From Halorientalis litorea (GTDB lineage: Archaea; Halobacteriota; Halobacteria; Halobacteriales; Haloarculaceae), in NCBI RefSeq assembly GCF_023028225.1, contig NZ_CP095482.1:1364001-1428000 (forward strand): a stretch of 64,000 nucleotides of DNA. Direction: 5' to 3'. The notes under the pieces are model-generated. The model did no database searches. It saw nothing but the letters and a program-made list of their open reading frames with translations, and was not told where the DNA came from. Shown one piece after another: positions 1 through 8,834 of the stretch. Numbering within the stretch: position 1 is the stretch's first letter; each line of letters opens with the position of its first letter. The position numbers and the translations under genes were made by a program.

Positions 1-479
1 TGCTCGCGGGCGCGACGCACCGCCCGGTAGGGCGTGAGTGCAGCGTCGGTCAGCGGCACGGCCGCCACCGGGTCCAACTCGGGGATGGGCAGGACGTACC
101 GCGGGTCGGGCACCAGCAGGTACTCGGCGAGGCCGCCGTCGGTACCGATGCCCTGCCACGACATGAGGTTACAGAGTTGGTCCTCGCCGCGGGTGCAGAC
201 CCGGCAGTGGCCACAGCCCCACCCGCCGAAGACGGCGACGTCCGTCCCGGGTCCGACGTGGTCGACGCCCGCGCCCGTCTCGACCACCGTCCCGGTCGTC
301 TCGTGGCCGAGCGTCTGTGGCGGCGTGAGTGGTAAGTCGCCGTCCATGATGTGCAGGTCGGAGTGACAGAGCCCACAGGCCGCAACCTCAACCAGCAGTT
401 CGCCCGGCCCGGGGTCCGGGCGGGCGACCGTCTCGACCCGCAATCCCTCTCCGGGGCCGTGAAAACGAACGGCCTGCAT
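1..479 (-). CDS. Zinc-dependent alcohol dehydrogenase, N-terminal part
   Basis: Medium-chain zinc alcohol dehydrogenase, which would oxidise alcohols with NAD(P) in the cytoplasm. About 159 N-terminal residues lie in the window and the rest runs off the left edge. The start is the ATG at 479, giving MQAVRFHGPGEGLRVE. The catalytic zinc motif CGLCHSD is followed by the GHE signature (LGHETTGTVV), and the structural zinc lobe has four cysteines (CGHCRVC followed by a further Cys in EDQLC). It is divergent from the MgtE pair. The substrate cannot be told from this half. The family call is firm. Confidence 0.9.
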   Translation of the reverse strand, partial: MQAVRFHGPGEGLRVETVARPDPGPGELLVEVAACGLCHSDLHIMDGDLPLTPPQTLGHETTGTVVETGAGVDHVGPGTDVAVFGGWGCGHCRVCTRGEDQLCNLMSWQGIGTDGGLAEYLLVPDPRYVLPIPELDPVAAVPLTDAALTPYRAVRRARE

Positions 480-609
480 CAGCGGTTCCCTCCGAGTGGC
501 ACCGAGTCGATAGCGAGTGACATAGCCGCGCCGTTAGGAGTGGGGCCACAATTGCCTTGCCCCGTTCTGTCGCGGTCATTTTTTGGTCCCCGGGGGCGTT
601 GGCCCGCCA

Positions 610-1188
610 ATGACCGTCGGCGAGGTGGCCCGCGAGGCCTACCGGGAAGCACTCCCGGTGTTGCTGGTCAGTGCCGTTGGTGGCCTGTTCGCGGGCGTCG
701 TCCTCGGCGGGATGGAGGCGGAACTCACCGCCGTTCCCGGTCTCCTCTTGCTCGTTCCGGCCCTGCTGGCCACGCGCGGGAACGTCTACGGGTCGCTGGG
801 CGCGCGCCTCGGGTCGGCACTCCATCAGGGGTTGATAGAGCCACGCTTTACCGGAGGTAACGAGCGACTCCGGGGGGCAGTCGCCGCCGCGATGGCGAAC
901 GGCGTCCTCGTCAGTCTCTTCGCGGCCGTCGCCGGGTTCACCCTCCTGTTCGTCCTCGCGCGGCCGGTCGCACCGCTCGGAACGCTCGTCGCCATCGCCG
1001 TCGTCGCCGGGTTCCTCTCGGGGTTCGTGCTGACGGCGGCCGTCGTCGGGGTGGTGTTCGTCGGGTACCGACGGGGCATCAACCCGGATACGCTGGCCGG
1101 ACCAGTCGTCACCACGACGGGCGACGTAGTGGGTATCGCCATGTTACTGCTCGCTACGCGGTTCGTCCTCCTGTTGGGTGGCGTGTAG
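610..1188 (+). CDS. MgtE/SLC41-type divalent cation transporter subunit, first of pair
   Basis: Integral membrane protein of about 192 residues holding a single MgtE/SLC41 transmembrane domain, so a half-size magnesium or divalent cation carrier. The diagnostic loop is PALLATRGNVYGSLGARLGS, the conserved P-x-rGN-x-g-s-x-sRlst pattern of the family, followed by HQG. There is no N-terminal CBS regulatory part. An in-frame start exists at 583, but the ATG at 610 begins a normal family N terminus (MTVGEVAREAYREALPVLLV) and follows an AT-rich patch near 578-586. Its stop abuts the ATG of the next gene, which carries the partner domain, so the two probably form a heterodimer. Confidence 0.85.
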   Translation: MTVGEVAREAYREALPVLLVSAVGGLFAGVVLGGMEAELTAVPGLLLLVPALLATRGNVYGSLGARLGSALHQGLIEPRFTGGNERLRGAVAAAMANGVLVSLFAAVAGFTLLFVLARPVAPLGTLVAIAVVAGFLSGFVLTAAVVGVVFVGYRRGINPDTLAGPVVTTTGDVVGIAMLLLATRFVLLLGGV

Positions 1189-1746
1189 ATGGAGTCGCGC
1201 TGGCATCCGTGGCACATCATGCGCACGATGCTCCCCGTGCTGCTGGTGCTGACCGTCATCGAGCTCGGGAGCGGCCTCGTCCTCGACAGTTTCGAGGCGA
1301 CGCTACTTCGCTACCCGTCGCTGCTGGTCCTCGTGCCGGTCACCATCGGGATGGCGGGGAACCTCGGGAGCATCCTCGCGGCCCGTCTCTCGACGGTGGT
1401 CCACCTCGGCCTGCTCTCTTTCGAACCCGACGACGAGTTGCTGGTCGGGAACGCCGTGGCGACGGTGGCGTTGGCCGTCACACTCTTTCCCGTCGTCGGG
1501 GCCGGTGCGTGGCTGATTCAGACGGTCGTGGGTGGAACGGCACTCCCGCTCCACGCCGTCGTCGCCGTCGCGCTCGCCAGCGGTGCGGTACTCGCGCTGT
1601 TGGCCGTCGTCGTGACGCTGACGGCGACGTACGCCGCCTATCGGTTCGGCTTGGACCCGGACGACGTGGTGATACCGGTGGTCACGAACGTCTGTGACGT
1701 GCTGGGCGTGGTCGTCCTCGTCCTCGTGGTCCGCCTGCTGATTTAG
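1189..1746 (+). CDS. MgtE/SLC41-type divalent cation transporter subunit, second of pair
   Basis: A 185-residue membrane protein and paralogue of the gene before it. The matching motif here is PSLLVLVPVTIGMAGNLGSI, the second-half version of the SLC41 glycine-asparagine loop, followed by LSTVVHLG. Full-length SLC41 carriers contain two such domains in one chain; here they are split over two adjacent genes whose stop and start codons touch, which implies equal expression and a heterodimeric cation channel or exchanger. The stop codon overlaps the stop of the convergent histidine kinase gene (shared TTAG at 1743-1746). Confidence 0.85.
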   Translation: MESRWHPWHIMRTMLPVLLVLTVIELGSGLVLDSFEATLLRYPSLLVLVPVTIGMAGNLGSILAARLSTVVHLGLLSFEPDDELLVGNAVATVALAVTLFPVVGAGAWLIQTVVGGTALPLHAVVAVALASGAVLALLAVVVTLTATYAAYRFGLDPDDVVIPVVTNVCDVLGVVVLVLVVRLLI

Positions 1747-3848
1747 GCCGACGGGAATCGGAGGACGACTTCGCCGCCGTCGTCGCCGCCGCGGAACTGT
1801 ACGTCGCCGCCGGAAGCGGTGACGACCCAGTTGACGAGCCAGAGACCGATACCGGTCGCGTGTTGCAGTTTCGTCTCACGGCCGGCCGTCAGCACGTCCC
1901 GAACGTTGTCGGGAATGCCGGGTCCGTCGTCGGCGACGCTGAGGTAAACCCGGTCACCACCCCGGGTGACTCGGACCTTGACCGTGTCGCTGTCGGTGTG
2001 TTCGGCGGCGTTCTCCACGAGTTCGACGACTGCCACGGCGACGGACTCGACGGCGATGGCCGGCGCGCGTTCGGGCAGCGACGTTCGGATGTCCGTGCCG
2101 TCCGCGTCCGCGTCGGCGAGTGCGGTGTCGACAGCCGACACGAGGTCGACCTCGGACCGGTTGGTTCCGCCTCGCAACACCGACTGGGCGCGCTGGGCGT
2201 TGTCGCTCACCTCGGCGAGTGCCTTGGACGCGTCGAGAACTCGGTCGAGCGCGGCCAGTGCCCCGTCGTCGTCGACGGCGGAGGCGGCGTAGTCGGCGTT
2301 GGTATTCACGACGGTGAGTTGGTTGCGGACGTTGTGCCGAAGGACCCGTGAGAGGACCGAGAGCCGCTGTTCGCGGAGTTGCTGGTCCGTGATATCGCGG
2401 CCAGTTCCGGCCAGCCCGATGACGTTTCCGTCGGCGTCAGTCAGGTCCGTCCCGTTGAGTTCGTAGGGGATGCGCTCGCCCTGTTTCGTGAGGATAGCCG
2501 ACCGCCTGACTTCGGTCGTCCCGTCGCGGTGGATGTTCGTTATCGCCTCGGCGATGTCCTCGCGGTCCTCCGTCGGGACGACTTCCAGTGCCCCCATCCC
2601 GTCGAGTTCCTCGTCGGTGTAGCCCGTCACTTCGCGGAGACGGTCGTTCCACCGCTGGAAGCTGCCAGCCTCGTCGAGGACGTAGAACAGGTCCGGTAGC
2701 GCGTTCAGGACGCTCTCGGTGAACTCCCTCTCATCCCGCAACTGCTCGCGGCGTGCGACCCGGTCGCTAATGTCCCGGACGACACAGACGATGCCGCCGT
2801 CGTCCAGTCGCGTGAGCGAGACTTCCTGCGGGAACGTCTCGCCGTCGGCGCGCTGGCCGGTCGCCTCGCCACGCCACCGTCCCGTGGCGGCGAGTTCCGA
2901 CATCACGGTCTCCTCGAACCGCTCGCGCTCGTCCGGGCCGTAGCACTCCCGCCATTTCAGCCCGACCATCTCCTCGGGACGCTCGAACCCGTACACGTCG
3001 GCGTGGGCTTCGTTGACGTAACGGTACTCGTCGTCCTCGTCGAGAATCGCGATGCCGTCCATCGACCCCTCGACGGCCGTCGCCAGCCGGTCGAGTTGTG
3101 CCTGTCGCGTCCGCTGGTCGGTGATGTCCCGGAGGATGGCGGTGAAGAGGCGTCCGTTCTCCGTCTTACGCTCGCCGAACGAGATACCGAGCGGTATCTC
3201 GTGGCCGTCGCGATGCTCGCCGGGGAGTTCGATCCAGTCCCAGTCCAAACTGCGGTCGCCGCTTTCGAGGTACTGACTGATGGCGTCGAAGTGGCTCTCG
3301 TGGAACCGCTCGGGCATCATCTCGGTCAACTCGTCACCGACGACGGCCGCAGGGTCGTACCCCAGTACCGTCTCTGTCCCGTCGCTGGCGTACTGGATGG
3401 CGCTGTTCTCGTCGATGGTGACGACGGCGAACGGCGCGTTCTCGGTGAGTGCCTCGAACCGCGCTCGGACCGTCTCGTGAGCCGTCCGCGTCCGTGCCAA
3501 TTCGACGGCGGCCTCGGCACGGTTCGCGAGCCGTGTCAGCCGGTCGGGACCGACCGCGGCCACCACGTCCGTCGCGCCAGCGGCCAGTGCGCGCTCGGCC
3601 ACGCCGTCGGCCGGGTCGGCGAACACGAGGAGGGGGCGGTCCGGGTACGCGGCCGTGAGTGCCTCGACAGTCGTGCCGTCCTCGAAGTCGGTCACGAAAC
3701 AGTCGACCGACGCCGTCGCTATCAGGTCGTGTACGTCGCCGATACTGTCGACCGCGGCGGCCGACAGCGAACCGGTGGTCAGGTCCGTCGCCGACAGCGC
3801 GGTGTCCACGAGACAGACCTCGATTCGGTCCGTGGACGTCTCCTGCAT
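1743..3848 (-). CDS. Multi-PAS sensor histidine kinase with receiver-like N terminus
   Basis: A 701-residue haloarchaeal sensor kinase, soluble by sequence with no obvious membrane segment. Order: a receiver-like domain (about 1-110, VCLVDTALSATDL to LLVFADPADG), three PAS domains (about 125-250, 255-370 and 375-490), an H-box (VLRHNVRNQLTVV) and a C-terminal HATPase. The ATP site looks intact: N-box VVELVENAAEHT, G1 ADDGPGIP, and G2 ATGIGLWLVNWVV. It would sense a cytoplasmic redox, light or ligand cue and phosphorylate an unidentified response regulator, as no classical regulator is adjacent. The next gene upstream is a shorter paralogue with a degraded ATP site. The start MQETSTDRIE matches the paralogue. 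Confidence 0.9.
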   Translation of the reverse strand: MQETSTDRIEVCLVDTALSATDLTTGSLSAAAVDSIGDVHDLIATASVDCFVTDFEDGTTVEALTAAYPDRPLLVFADPADGVAERALAAGATDVVAAVGPDRLTRLANRAEAAVELARTRTAHETVRARFEALTENAPFAVVTIDENSAIQYASDGTETVLGYDPAAVVGDELTEMMPERFHESHFDAISQYLESGDRSLDWDWIELPGEHRDGHEIPLGISFGERKTENGRLFTAILRDITDQRTRQAQLDRLATAVEGSMDGIAILDEDDEYRYVNEAHADVYGFERPEEMVGLKWRECYGPDERERFEETVMSELAATGRWRGEATGQRADGETFPQEVSLTRLDDGGIVCVVRDISDRVARREQLRDEREFTESVLNALPDLFYVLDEAGSFQRWNDRLREVTGYTDEELDGMGALEVVPTEDREDIAEAITNIHRDGTTEVRRSAILTKQGERIPYELNGTDLTDADGNVIGLAGTGRDITDQQLREQRLSVLSRVLRHNVRNQLTVVNTNADYAASAVDDDGALAALDRVLDASKALAEVSDNAQRAQSVLRGGTNRSEVDLVSAVDTALADADADGTDIRTSLPERAPAIAVESVAVAVVELVENAAEHTDSDTVKVRVTRGGDRVYLSVADDGPGIPDNVRDVLTAGRETKLQHATGIGLWLVNWVVTASGGDVQFRGGDDGGEVVLRFPSA

Positions 3849-3870
3849 GACTACTGATACTGCTAAACCG

Positions 3871-3898
3871 ATAAAGTATCTTCACGCTATTACGGGTC
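3871..3898 (-). promoter_or_regulatory. Duplicated upstream element of the first tandem histidine kinase
   Basis: A 28-base block just upstream of the 701-residue kinase. It aligns without gaps to 5722-5749, in the same place upstream of the paralogous kinase, at 21 of 28 positions by eye. In the gene direction it begins GACC-n-GTAA-n-AGCG-n-GAA and runs into an AT-rich TATA-like stretch. It probably represents a promoter and operator copied with the gene. Confidence 0.5.
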
Positions 3899-3983
3899 GT
3901 GAGTGGCCTCGTCGTGCTGTCTCGCCCACCGTCGCGAGAGTCCGAGGTCCTGTGGACTGCCCGTCCGGGACCTTGCTCGTCGG

Positions 3984-5699
3984 TCAGGCCATCGGGAACG
4001 AGAGGACGACTTCGTCGTCGGTCCCGTCGCCGCGGATGTGCAGGTCGCCGCCGGAGACGGTGACGACCCAGTTGACGAGCCAGAGGTCGATGTCGGTGCC
4101 GTGCTGGAGGGTCGTGTCGCGGCCGGCCGTCAGGACGCGCCGCTCGTGGTCGGGGATACCGGCCCCGTCGCTGACGCCGACGTAGACCCGTTCGGCCCCC
4201 GGTGTGATGCGGACCTTGACTGTCGGGTCCGAGTCGGCGTCTCTGGCCCGTTCGAGGAGGTTGCGGACGGCGACGGAGACGGACTCCGTGGCGATGACCG
4301 TGACACTTGGTGGGAGGCTCGTCCGGACCGTCACGCCGTCGAGGTCCGCGTCCTCGATAGCGGTCTCGACTGCCGCGACGAGGTCGATTTCGCCGCGTTC
4401 GGAGCGGTCGGTCCGGAGCACCGACTCGGCGAGTTGCGCGCTGTCGCTCACGTCGACGAGACTGCGCGACGCCGACATGATTCGGTCGAGCGCGGTGTGT
4501 ACGTCGTCGTCGGTGGTCAGCGAGGCCGCATAGTCGGCGTTCGCCTGCACGACCGAGAGTTGGTTGCGGACGTTGTGTCGGAGGATGTTCGAGAGCACGG
4601 ACAGCCACTGTCGCCGGAGTTGCTGGCTCGTGACGTCGCGGCCAGTCCCAGCGAGGCCGATGACGTTTCCGTCGGCGTCGGTCACCCACGTCCCGTTGAA
4701 CTCGTAGGGGATGCGCTCGCCCTGTTTCGTGAGGACCGCGGCCCGCCGCGTTTCCGTCGTCTCCTCCCGGTAGATGGAACTCATCGCCGTCGCTATCTCC
4801 TCCCGGTATTCCGAGGGGATGACTTCGAGCGCGCTCATGTCGTCGAGTTCCTCGTCGGTGTAGCCCGTCACCTCACAGAGGCGGTCGTTCCAGCGCTCGA
4901 ACGTCCCCGCCTCGTCGAGGACGTAGAACAGGTCCGGCAGGGCGTCCAAGACGCTCTCGGTGAACTCCGTTTCCTCCCGCAACTGCCGTCGCCGCTCCGT
5001 CCGGTCGGTGGTGTCCCGCACGACGCAGACGATGCCGCCGCGGTCGAGGCGGGCCAGCGAGAGGTCCTGCGGGAAGGACTCGCCGTCGGTCCGCCGGCCG
5101 ACGGCGTCGCCACGCCACCACCCAGTCTCACGGACCGTCGGCATCACCGTCGTCTCGAACCGCTCGCGCTCGTCGGGCCAGTAACAGTCGCGCCAGTTCA
5201 GCCCGACCATCTCCGCCGGGTCGTCGAACCCGTAGATGGCCGCGTGTGCGTCGTTGGCGTACTGGTAGGTGCCGTCGGTGTCGAGAATCGCGATGCCGTC
5301 CATCGACCCCTCGACGGCACTCGCGAGCCAGTCGAGGCGCTCGTCGCGTCCGGCCACGGACTCGATGCGGTGGGCGAGGCGTGTGAGGCGGTCGGGTCCG
5401 ACCGCGGCGACTACGTCCGTCGCACCGGCGGCGAGTGCCTGCTCGGTCAGTCCGTCCGCCGGGTCCGCGAACACGAGGACGGGCAACTCGCTGTCGGCCT
5501 CCATGAGTGCCGCCACGGTGGCGGCGTCGCCGCCAGTCACGAAGCACCCCGCCGAGACGTCCGTCGCCCACTCGCGTGCCGCGGTGGCACCGTCGACAGC
5601 GACGACGGACAGCGACTCGGCTGTCGCCGCCAGTTCGGCCGCCGCCAGCGTGGTGTCCACGAGACAGACCTCGATTCGGTCCGTGGACATTTCTTGCAT
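3984..5699 (-). CDS. PAS histidine kinase paralogue with degraded ATP-binding site
   Basis: A 571-residue tandem paralogue of the neighbouring kinase. The start MQEMSTDRIEVCLVDTTLA mirrors it; an in-frame extension to 5765 is unlikely. It keeps the receiver-like N terminus, two PAS domains and the H-box (ILRHNVRNQLSVV), but lacks the first PAS domain (about 130 residues). In the HATPase the N-box Asn is lost: ENAAEH in the neighbour is ERARDA here. G1 is one residue shorter (SDGAGIP), and the G2 loop TGIGLW is TDIDLW. It may therefore be a catalytically dead pseudokinase that modulates its neighbour. The kinase ancestry is firm and the loss of activity is inferred. Confidence 0.88.
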   Translation of the reverse strand: MQEMSTDRIEVCLVDTTLAAAELAATAESLSVVAVDGATAAREWATDVSAGCFVTGGDAATVAALMEADSELPVLVFADPADGLTEQALAAGATDVVAAVGPDRLTRLAHRIESVAGRDERLDWLASAVEGSMDGIAILDTDGTYQYANDAHAAIYGFDDPAEMVGLNWRDCYWPDERERFETTVMPTVRETGWWRGDAVGRRTDGESFPQDLSLARLDRGGIVCVVRDTTDRTERRRQLREETEFTESVLDALPDLFYVLDEAGTFERWNDRLCEVTGYTDEELDDMSALEVIPSEYREEIATAMSSIYREETTETRRAAVLTKQGERIPYEFNGTWVTDADGNVIGLAGTGRDVTSQQLRRQWLSVLSNILRHNVRNQLSVVQANADYAASLTTDDDVHTALDRIMSASRSLVDVSDSAQLAESVLRTDRSERGEIDLVAAVETAIEDADLDGVTVRTSLPPSVTVIATESVSVAVRNLLERARDADSDPTVKVRITPGAERVYVGVSDGAGIPDHERRVLTAGRDTTLQHGTDIDLWLVNWVVTVSGGDLHIRGDGTDDEVVLSFPMA

Positions 5700-5721
5700 A
5701 CACCGTGGTATTGGTCGGCGA

Positions 5722-5749
5722 ATGAAATAGTTTCCCGCTGTTACAGGTC
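5722..5749 (-). promoter_or_regulatory. Duplicated upstream element of the second tandem histidine kinase
   Basis: Counterpart of 3871-3898, about 25 bases upstream of the second kinase start at 5699. The shared core in gene orientation is GACC-n-GTAA-n-AGCG-n-GAA followed by an AT-rich stretch. Conservation of non-coding sequence between the two copies suggests it still functions. Confidence 0.5.
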
Positions 5750-5814
5750 GGCATCGGCCGTTCACCGCCCGAGATAGTCAGGGCTTTGCCGCCGAGTGCC
5801 GTACGTCGGTCCAC

Positions 5815-6867
5815 ATGGTCGCGGTTCCGCCCTCGCTGACAGCGGTCCTCGGGGAGGTGGCACTCCGCGTGCTGAAAATCGCCGTCGCCATCGCCGTCGG
5901 CGTCGGCCTCGCGAACGTCGCCATCGAGTTCGGTGCCGTCGACCGCATCACGGCACTGGCCAAACCGCTGACCCGCCCCGCGAACCTCCCGCCGGAAGTG
6001 GGGACGGCCATCTTGACGACCACGGCGTCACCCACCGCGGGCTACGGAATGCTCGCGGAGTACCGGGAGTCTGGCCTGCTCGACGACCGAGCGACGCTCG
6101 TGGCGGTGACGATGAACACCGTCTTCGGGTTCGCACAGCACATCTTCACCTTCTACGGCCCCGTCCTGATTCCCATCCTCGGGTTGCAGGTCGGCCTCAT
6201 GTACGTCGGCGCGCGGGCCGCCATCGCGCTCTGCATCACGCTCACCGGCGTCCTCGCCGGGTTCGTCCTGCTCTCCGAGGAGAACGTCGACACCACCGTC
6301 GACGCCGACACGGACGCGCCGGGCGTCACGGACGGCGGGACGGCGGACCAACAGTCCGCCGACGACACGCCCACTTCGACCCGCGAGAAGTTCCGGGCCG
6401 CCGGGGAGTCGACCGTCGAGAAAGTGTGGGACATCCTCCCGCGACTCGCGGGCGTCTACGTCCTCGTGGCTCTGCTGGTGGAGTACAACGTCGAACTCGC
6501 CGCCGCCCTCACCGACGCCGCCGGCCGGCCGCTGCCCGACGTGGCGGCACTGGTGACGCCGCTGACCGGCGCGCTCGGCCTCCCGCCCGCCGCCGTCCCC
6601 GCCGTCGGCGTCTTCGCCGTCGACACCACCAGCGGCGCGGTGTTCATCGCCCCGCTGGTCGAGAACGGCACGTTCACCGCCCGCGCCGCCGTCGCCACGA
6701 TGCTCGTCGGCGGCATCGTCTCCTTCGCCGTCTCGACGTTCAAACGCTCCATCCCCTTCCAGTACGGCATCTGGGGGGCGGAGTTCGGCTCGAAAGTCAT
6801 CCTCGTCAACACGGTGTTGAAGATGGGGTTCATCGCGGTGGCACTCGCGGTGTTGTTGGTGCCTTAG
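5815..6867 (+). CDS. Nucleoside-recognition (Gate) domain membrane protein
   Basis: A 350-residue polytopic membrane protein. It resembles haloarchaeal proteins annotated as nucleoside-recognition or Gate-domain proteins: long hydrophobic helices at both ends with conserved glycine and proline turns (LTTTASPTAGYGMLAEY, TMNTVFGFAQHIFTFYGP, VDTTSGAVFIAPLVENG). A hydrophilic acidic loop lies in the middle (about residues 158-205, VDADTDAPGVTDGG). The transported or sensed compound is not known. Its stop codon overlaps that of the convergent CBS-MaoC gene in a shared TTAG (6864-6867). Confidence 0.75.
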   Translation: MVAVPPSLTAVLGEVALRVLKIAVAIAVGVGLANVAIEFGAVDRITALAKPLTRPANLPPEVGTAILTTTASPTAGYGMLAEYRESGLLDDRATLVAVTMNTVFGFAQHIFTFYGPVLIPILGLQVGLMYVGARAAIALCITLTGVLAGFVLLSEENVDTTVDADTDAPGVTDGGTADQQSADDTPTSTREKFRAAGESTVEKVWDILPRLAGVYVLVALLVEYNVELAAALTDAAGRPLPDVAALVTPLTGALGLPPAAVPAVGVFAVDTTSGAVFIAPLVENGTFTARAAVATMLVGGIVSFAVSTFKRSIPFQYGIWGAEFGSKVILVNTVLKMGFIAVALAVLLVP

Positions 6868-7760
6868 GCCGTCTCGGGAATCGGGTCCGCGATGACGACG
6901 GCTTCGCCGTCGATGACTTCCCGGCCCTCGCCGTCGAAGACGGCCGTCGTCAGCCGGTAGCGTTCGTTCCCCAGTTCCTCGACCACCTCACAGATGGCGG
7001 TCACTCGGTCGCCGATGTCGACCGGCCCGAGGTAGCTCACGTCCTGTGAGAGGTAGACGATGAGGCCCGGCAGGCGGGCCAGCGCGGCACTGACGACGCC
7101 GGCGACCAGCGTGCCGTGGGCGATGCGGCGGCCGAAGCGGGTGCCCTCGGCGTAGTCGGCGTCGAGGTGGAGGCGGTTGGTGTCGCCGCTGGCGGCCGCG
7201 AAGGCGTCCACGTCCGCCCCGTCGAGGGTCTTCGAGAACCGCACCACGTCGCCGACGTCGATGTGGTCCGCGCGCTCGCCGACGCTCTCGAACTCCCAGT
7301 CGTCCTCCTCGTAGGCGGTATCGACGCGAGCGCGCTCGTGGCGTTCGGCACCGCTGGCCTGCTGGCCGGCGCGCCGGGTCAGGTGCGGGAGGTAGTACGA
7401 GAGGTCCGTCGTGGTGAGGATGCCGACGAGTTCGTCGCCGTCGGTGACGGGCAACTTCTTGATGCCGTGTTCGCGCAGGCGCTCGACGGCGAGTTCGAGA
7501 GATTCGTGGCGGTCGATAGTAATCGGCGGTGCGGACATGCAGTCCGCGGCGGTCACGCCCGCGGCGTCGTTCCCCTGTGCGAGCAGGCGGACCATGTCCG
7601 ACTCGGTGACGATGCCGACGGGCGCGCCGTCGCGGACGACGACGACGGACCCGATGTCCTCCTCGAAGAGTCGCGTTGCCACGTCGGTCGCCGACACGTC
7701 GGGGCCGACCGTCGACACCTCGGGACTCATCACCTCGGAGATGGTAACGGGGACGAGCAT
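6864..7760 (-). CDS. CBS-pair and MaoC hot-dog fusion protein
   Basis: A 298-residue fusion. Residues 1-125 are two CBS motifs (EVMSPEVSTVGPDVSATDV to GSVVVVRDGAPVGIVTESD, then DCMSAPPITIDRHESLE to LPVTDGDELVGILTTTDLS), which usually bind adenine nucleotides. Residues 160-295 are a MaoC-like hot-dog hydratase with the catalytic pattern ASGDTNRLHLDADYAEGTRFG and AHGTLVAG. The enzyme half would hydrate an enoyl-CoA, and the CBS half suggests control by energy charge. The linker (RAGQQASGAERHERARVDT) is hydrophilic. The gene stands alone, back to back with the nuclease gene. Confidence 0.88.
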   Translation of the reverse strand: MLVPVTISEVMSPEVSTVGPDVSATDVATRLFEEDIGSVVVVRDGAPVGIVTESDMVRLLAQGNDAAGVTAADCMSAPPITIDRHESLELAVERLREHGIKKLPVTDGDELVGILTTTDLSYYLPHLTRRAGQQASGAERHERARVDTAYEEDDWEFESVGERADHIDVGDVVRFSKTLDGADVDAFAAASGDTNRLHLDADYAEGTRFGRRIAHGTLVAGVVSAALARLPGLIVYLSQDVSYLGPVDIGDRVTAICEVVEELGNERYRLTTAVFDGEGREVIDGEAVVIADPIPETA

Positions 7761-7846
7761 TACTGTCTATACTCCGCACCATCGCGCCTATGTCTTTGGG
7801 TCCCGGGCCAGCGGATTGAAGTTCGCCCGCGCGAACCGGATAACGA

Positions 7847-8776
7847 GTGACTCGGACCCTCGGCGTCGCGGCCGTCGCGCTCCTCTGTCTCGTTAGCGGC
7901 TGTGCCGGTCTGCCAGTGGAATCACCGGGCGATGGGGGCGGCACGGACGAGACGGGGGCCGCCGACGGCGCGACGCTGTCCGTCTCCGTGGTCACCGTCG
8001 TCGACGGCGACACGGTGGAGGTGCGGTACGAGAACGGGACGACCGACACCGTCCGCCTGCTGGGCGTGGACACGCCCGAAACACACGTCGAGAACGACCC
8101 GGCGGAGTTCGAGGGCGTCCCCAACACCACCGCGGGGCGGGACTGTCTCCGGGAGGCGGGCCACGACGCCACCCGCTTTCTGACCGAGCGAACGCTGGGC
8201 GAGGACGTGACGCTCCGCCTCGACCCGCAGGCGGACCGCCGGGGCTACTACGGTCGCCTGCTCGCGTACGTCGTCCGGGACGGCGAGAACCTCAACTACG
8301 CGCTGGTCGCCACGGGTCACGGCCGCGTCTACGACAGCACCTTCGCCGAGTCCGAGCGGTTCTACGCCACCGAGGACACCGCGCGGGCGAACGCGACCGG
8401 TCTGTGGTCCTGTGCGACCGACGCGACGCCCGTCGCCGACGGGAGCGGCGGCCTCACCGTGGTCCGCGTCCACGCCGACGCCGCGGGCCGAGACGGGGAG
8501 AACCTGAACGACGAGTACGTCGTCTTCGAGAACCGCGGCGACGCGACGCTCGACCTCTCGGGGTGGACGGTCACCGACGCGGCCGACCACAGCTATCGGT
8601 TCCCCGACGGGACGACGCTCGCGCCCGGCGAGCACCTCACGCTCCACACCGGGAGGGGGGCCGACACAGCCAGTGACCGCTACTGGGGAGCCAGTTCGCC
8701 CGTCTGGAACAACGACGGCGACACCGTGACCGTCCGGGACCGGAACGGGACGGTGCGGGCGGAGCGCGGGTACTGA
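7847..8776 (+). CDS. Secreted thermonuclease-like lipoprotein with lamin-tail domain
   Basis: A 309-residue exported lipoprotein with a GTG start, a hydrophobic signal and lipobox LVSGC, then a short acidic linker. Residues about 45-190 are a staphylococcal nuclease fold: VVDGDTVEV, VRLLGVDTPE and DRRGYYGRLLAYV hold the usual Asp, Arg and Glu positions, and NYALVATGHGRVY follows. Residues about 205-305 are a lamin-tail domain (NDEYVVFENRGDATLDLSGWTVTD). It would degrade extracellular DNA or RNA at the cell surface, for nutrient or phosphate scavenging. The pairing of nuclease and lamin-tail domain occurs in other secreted nucleases. Confidence 0.88.
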   Translation: MTRTLGVAAVALLCLVSGCAGLPVESPGDGGGTDETGAADGATLSVSVVTVVDGDTVEVRYENGTTDTVRLLGVDTPETHVENDPAEFEGVPNTTAGRDCLREAGHDATRFLTERTLGEDVTLRLDPQADRRGYYGRLLAYVVRDGENLNYALVATGHGRVYDSTFAESERFYATEDTARANATGLWSCATDATPVADGSGGLTVVRVHADAAGRDGENLNDEYVVFENRGDATLDLSGWTVTDAADHSYRFPDGTTLAPGEHLTLHTGRGADTASDRYWGASSPVWNNDGDTVTVRDRNGTVRAERGY

Positions 8777-8834
8777 CCCGCTCGGTGCGGCGTGGACCGT
8801 GCGAGTCAAGCACACGGAGCCCGTAGCACGGGTA

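Noticed and set aside
3334..4689. Long open reading frame (451 codons) on the minus strand across the junction of the two kinases
   Set aside because: It is out of frame with both kinases, extremely Arg/Pro-rich without any domain, and typical of wrong frames in GC-rich DNA.
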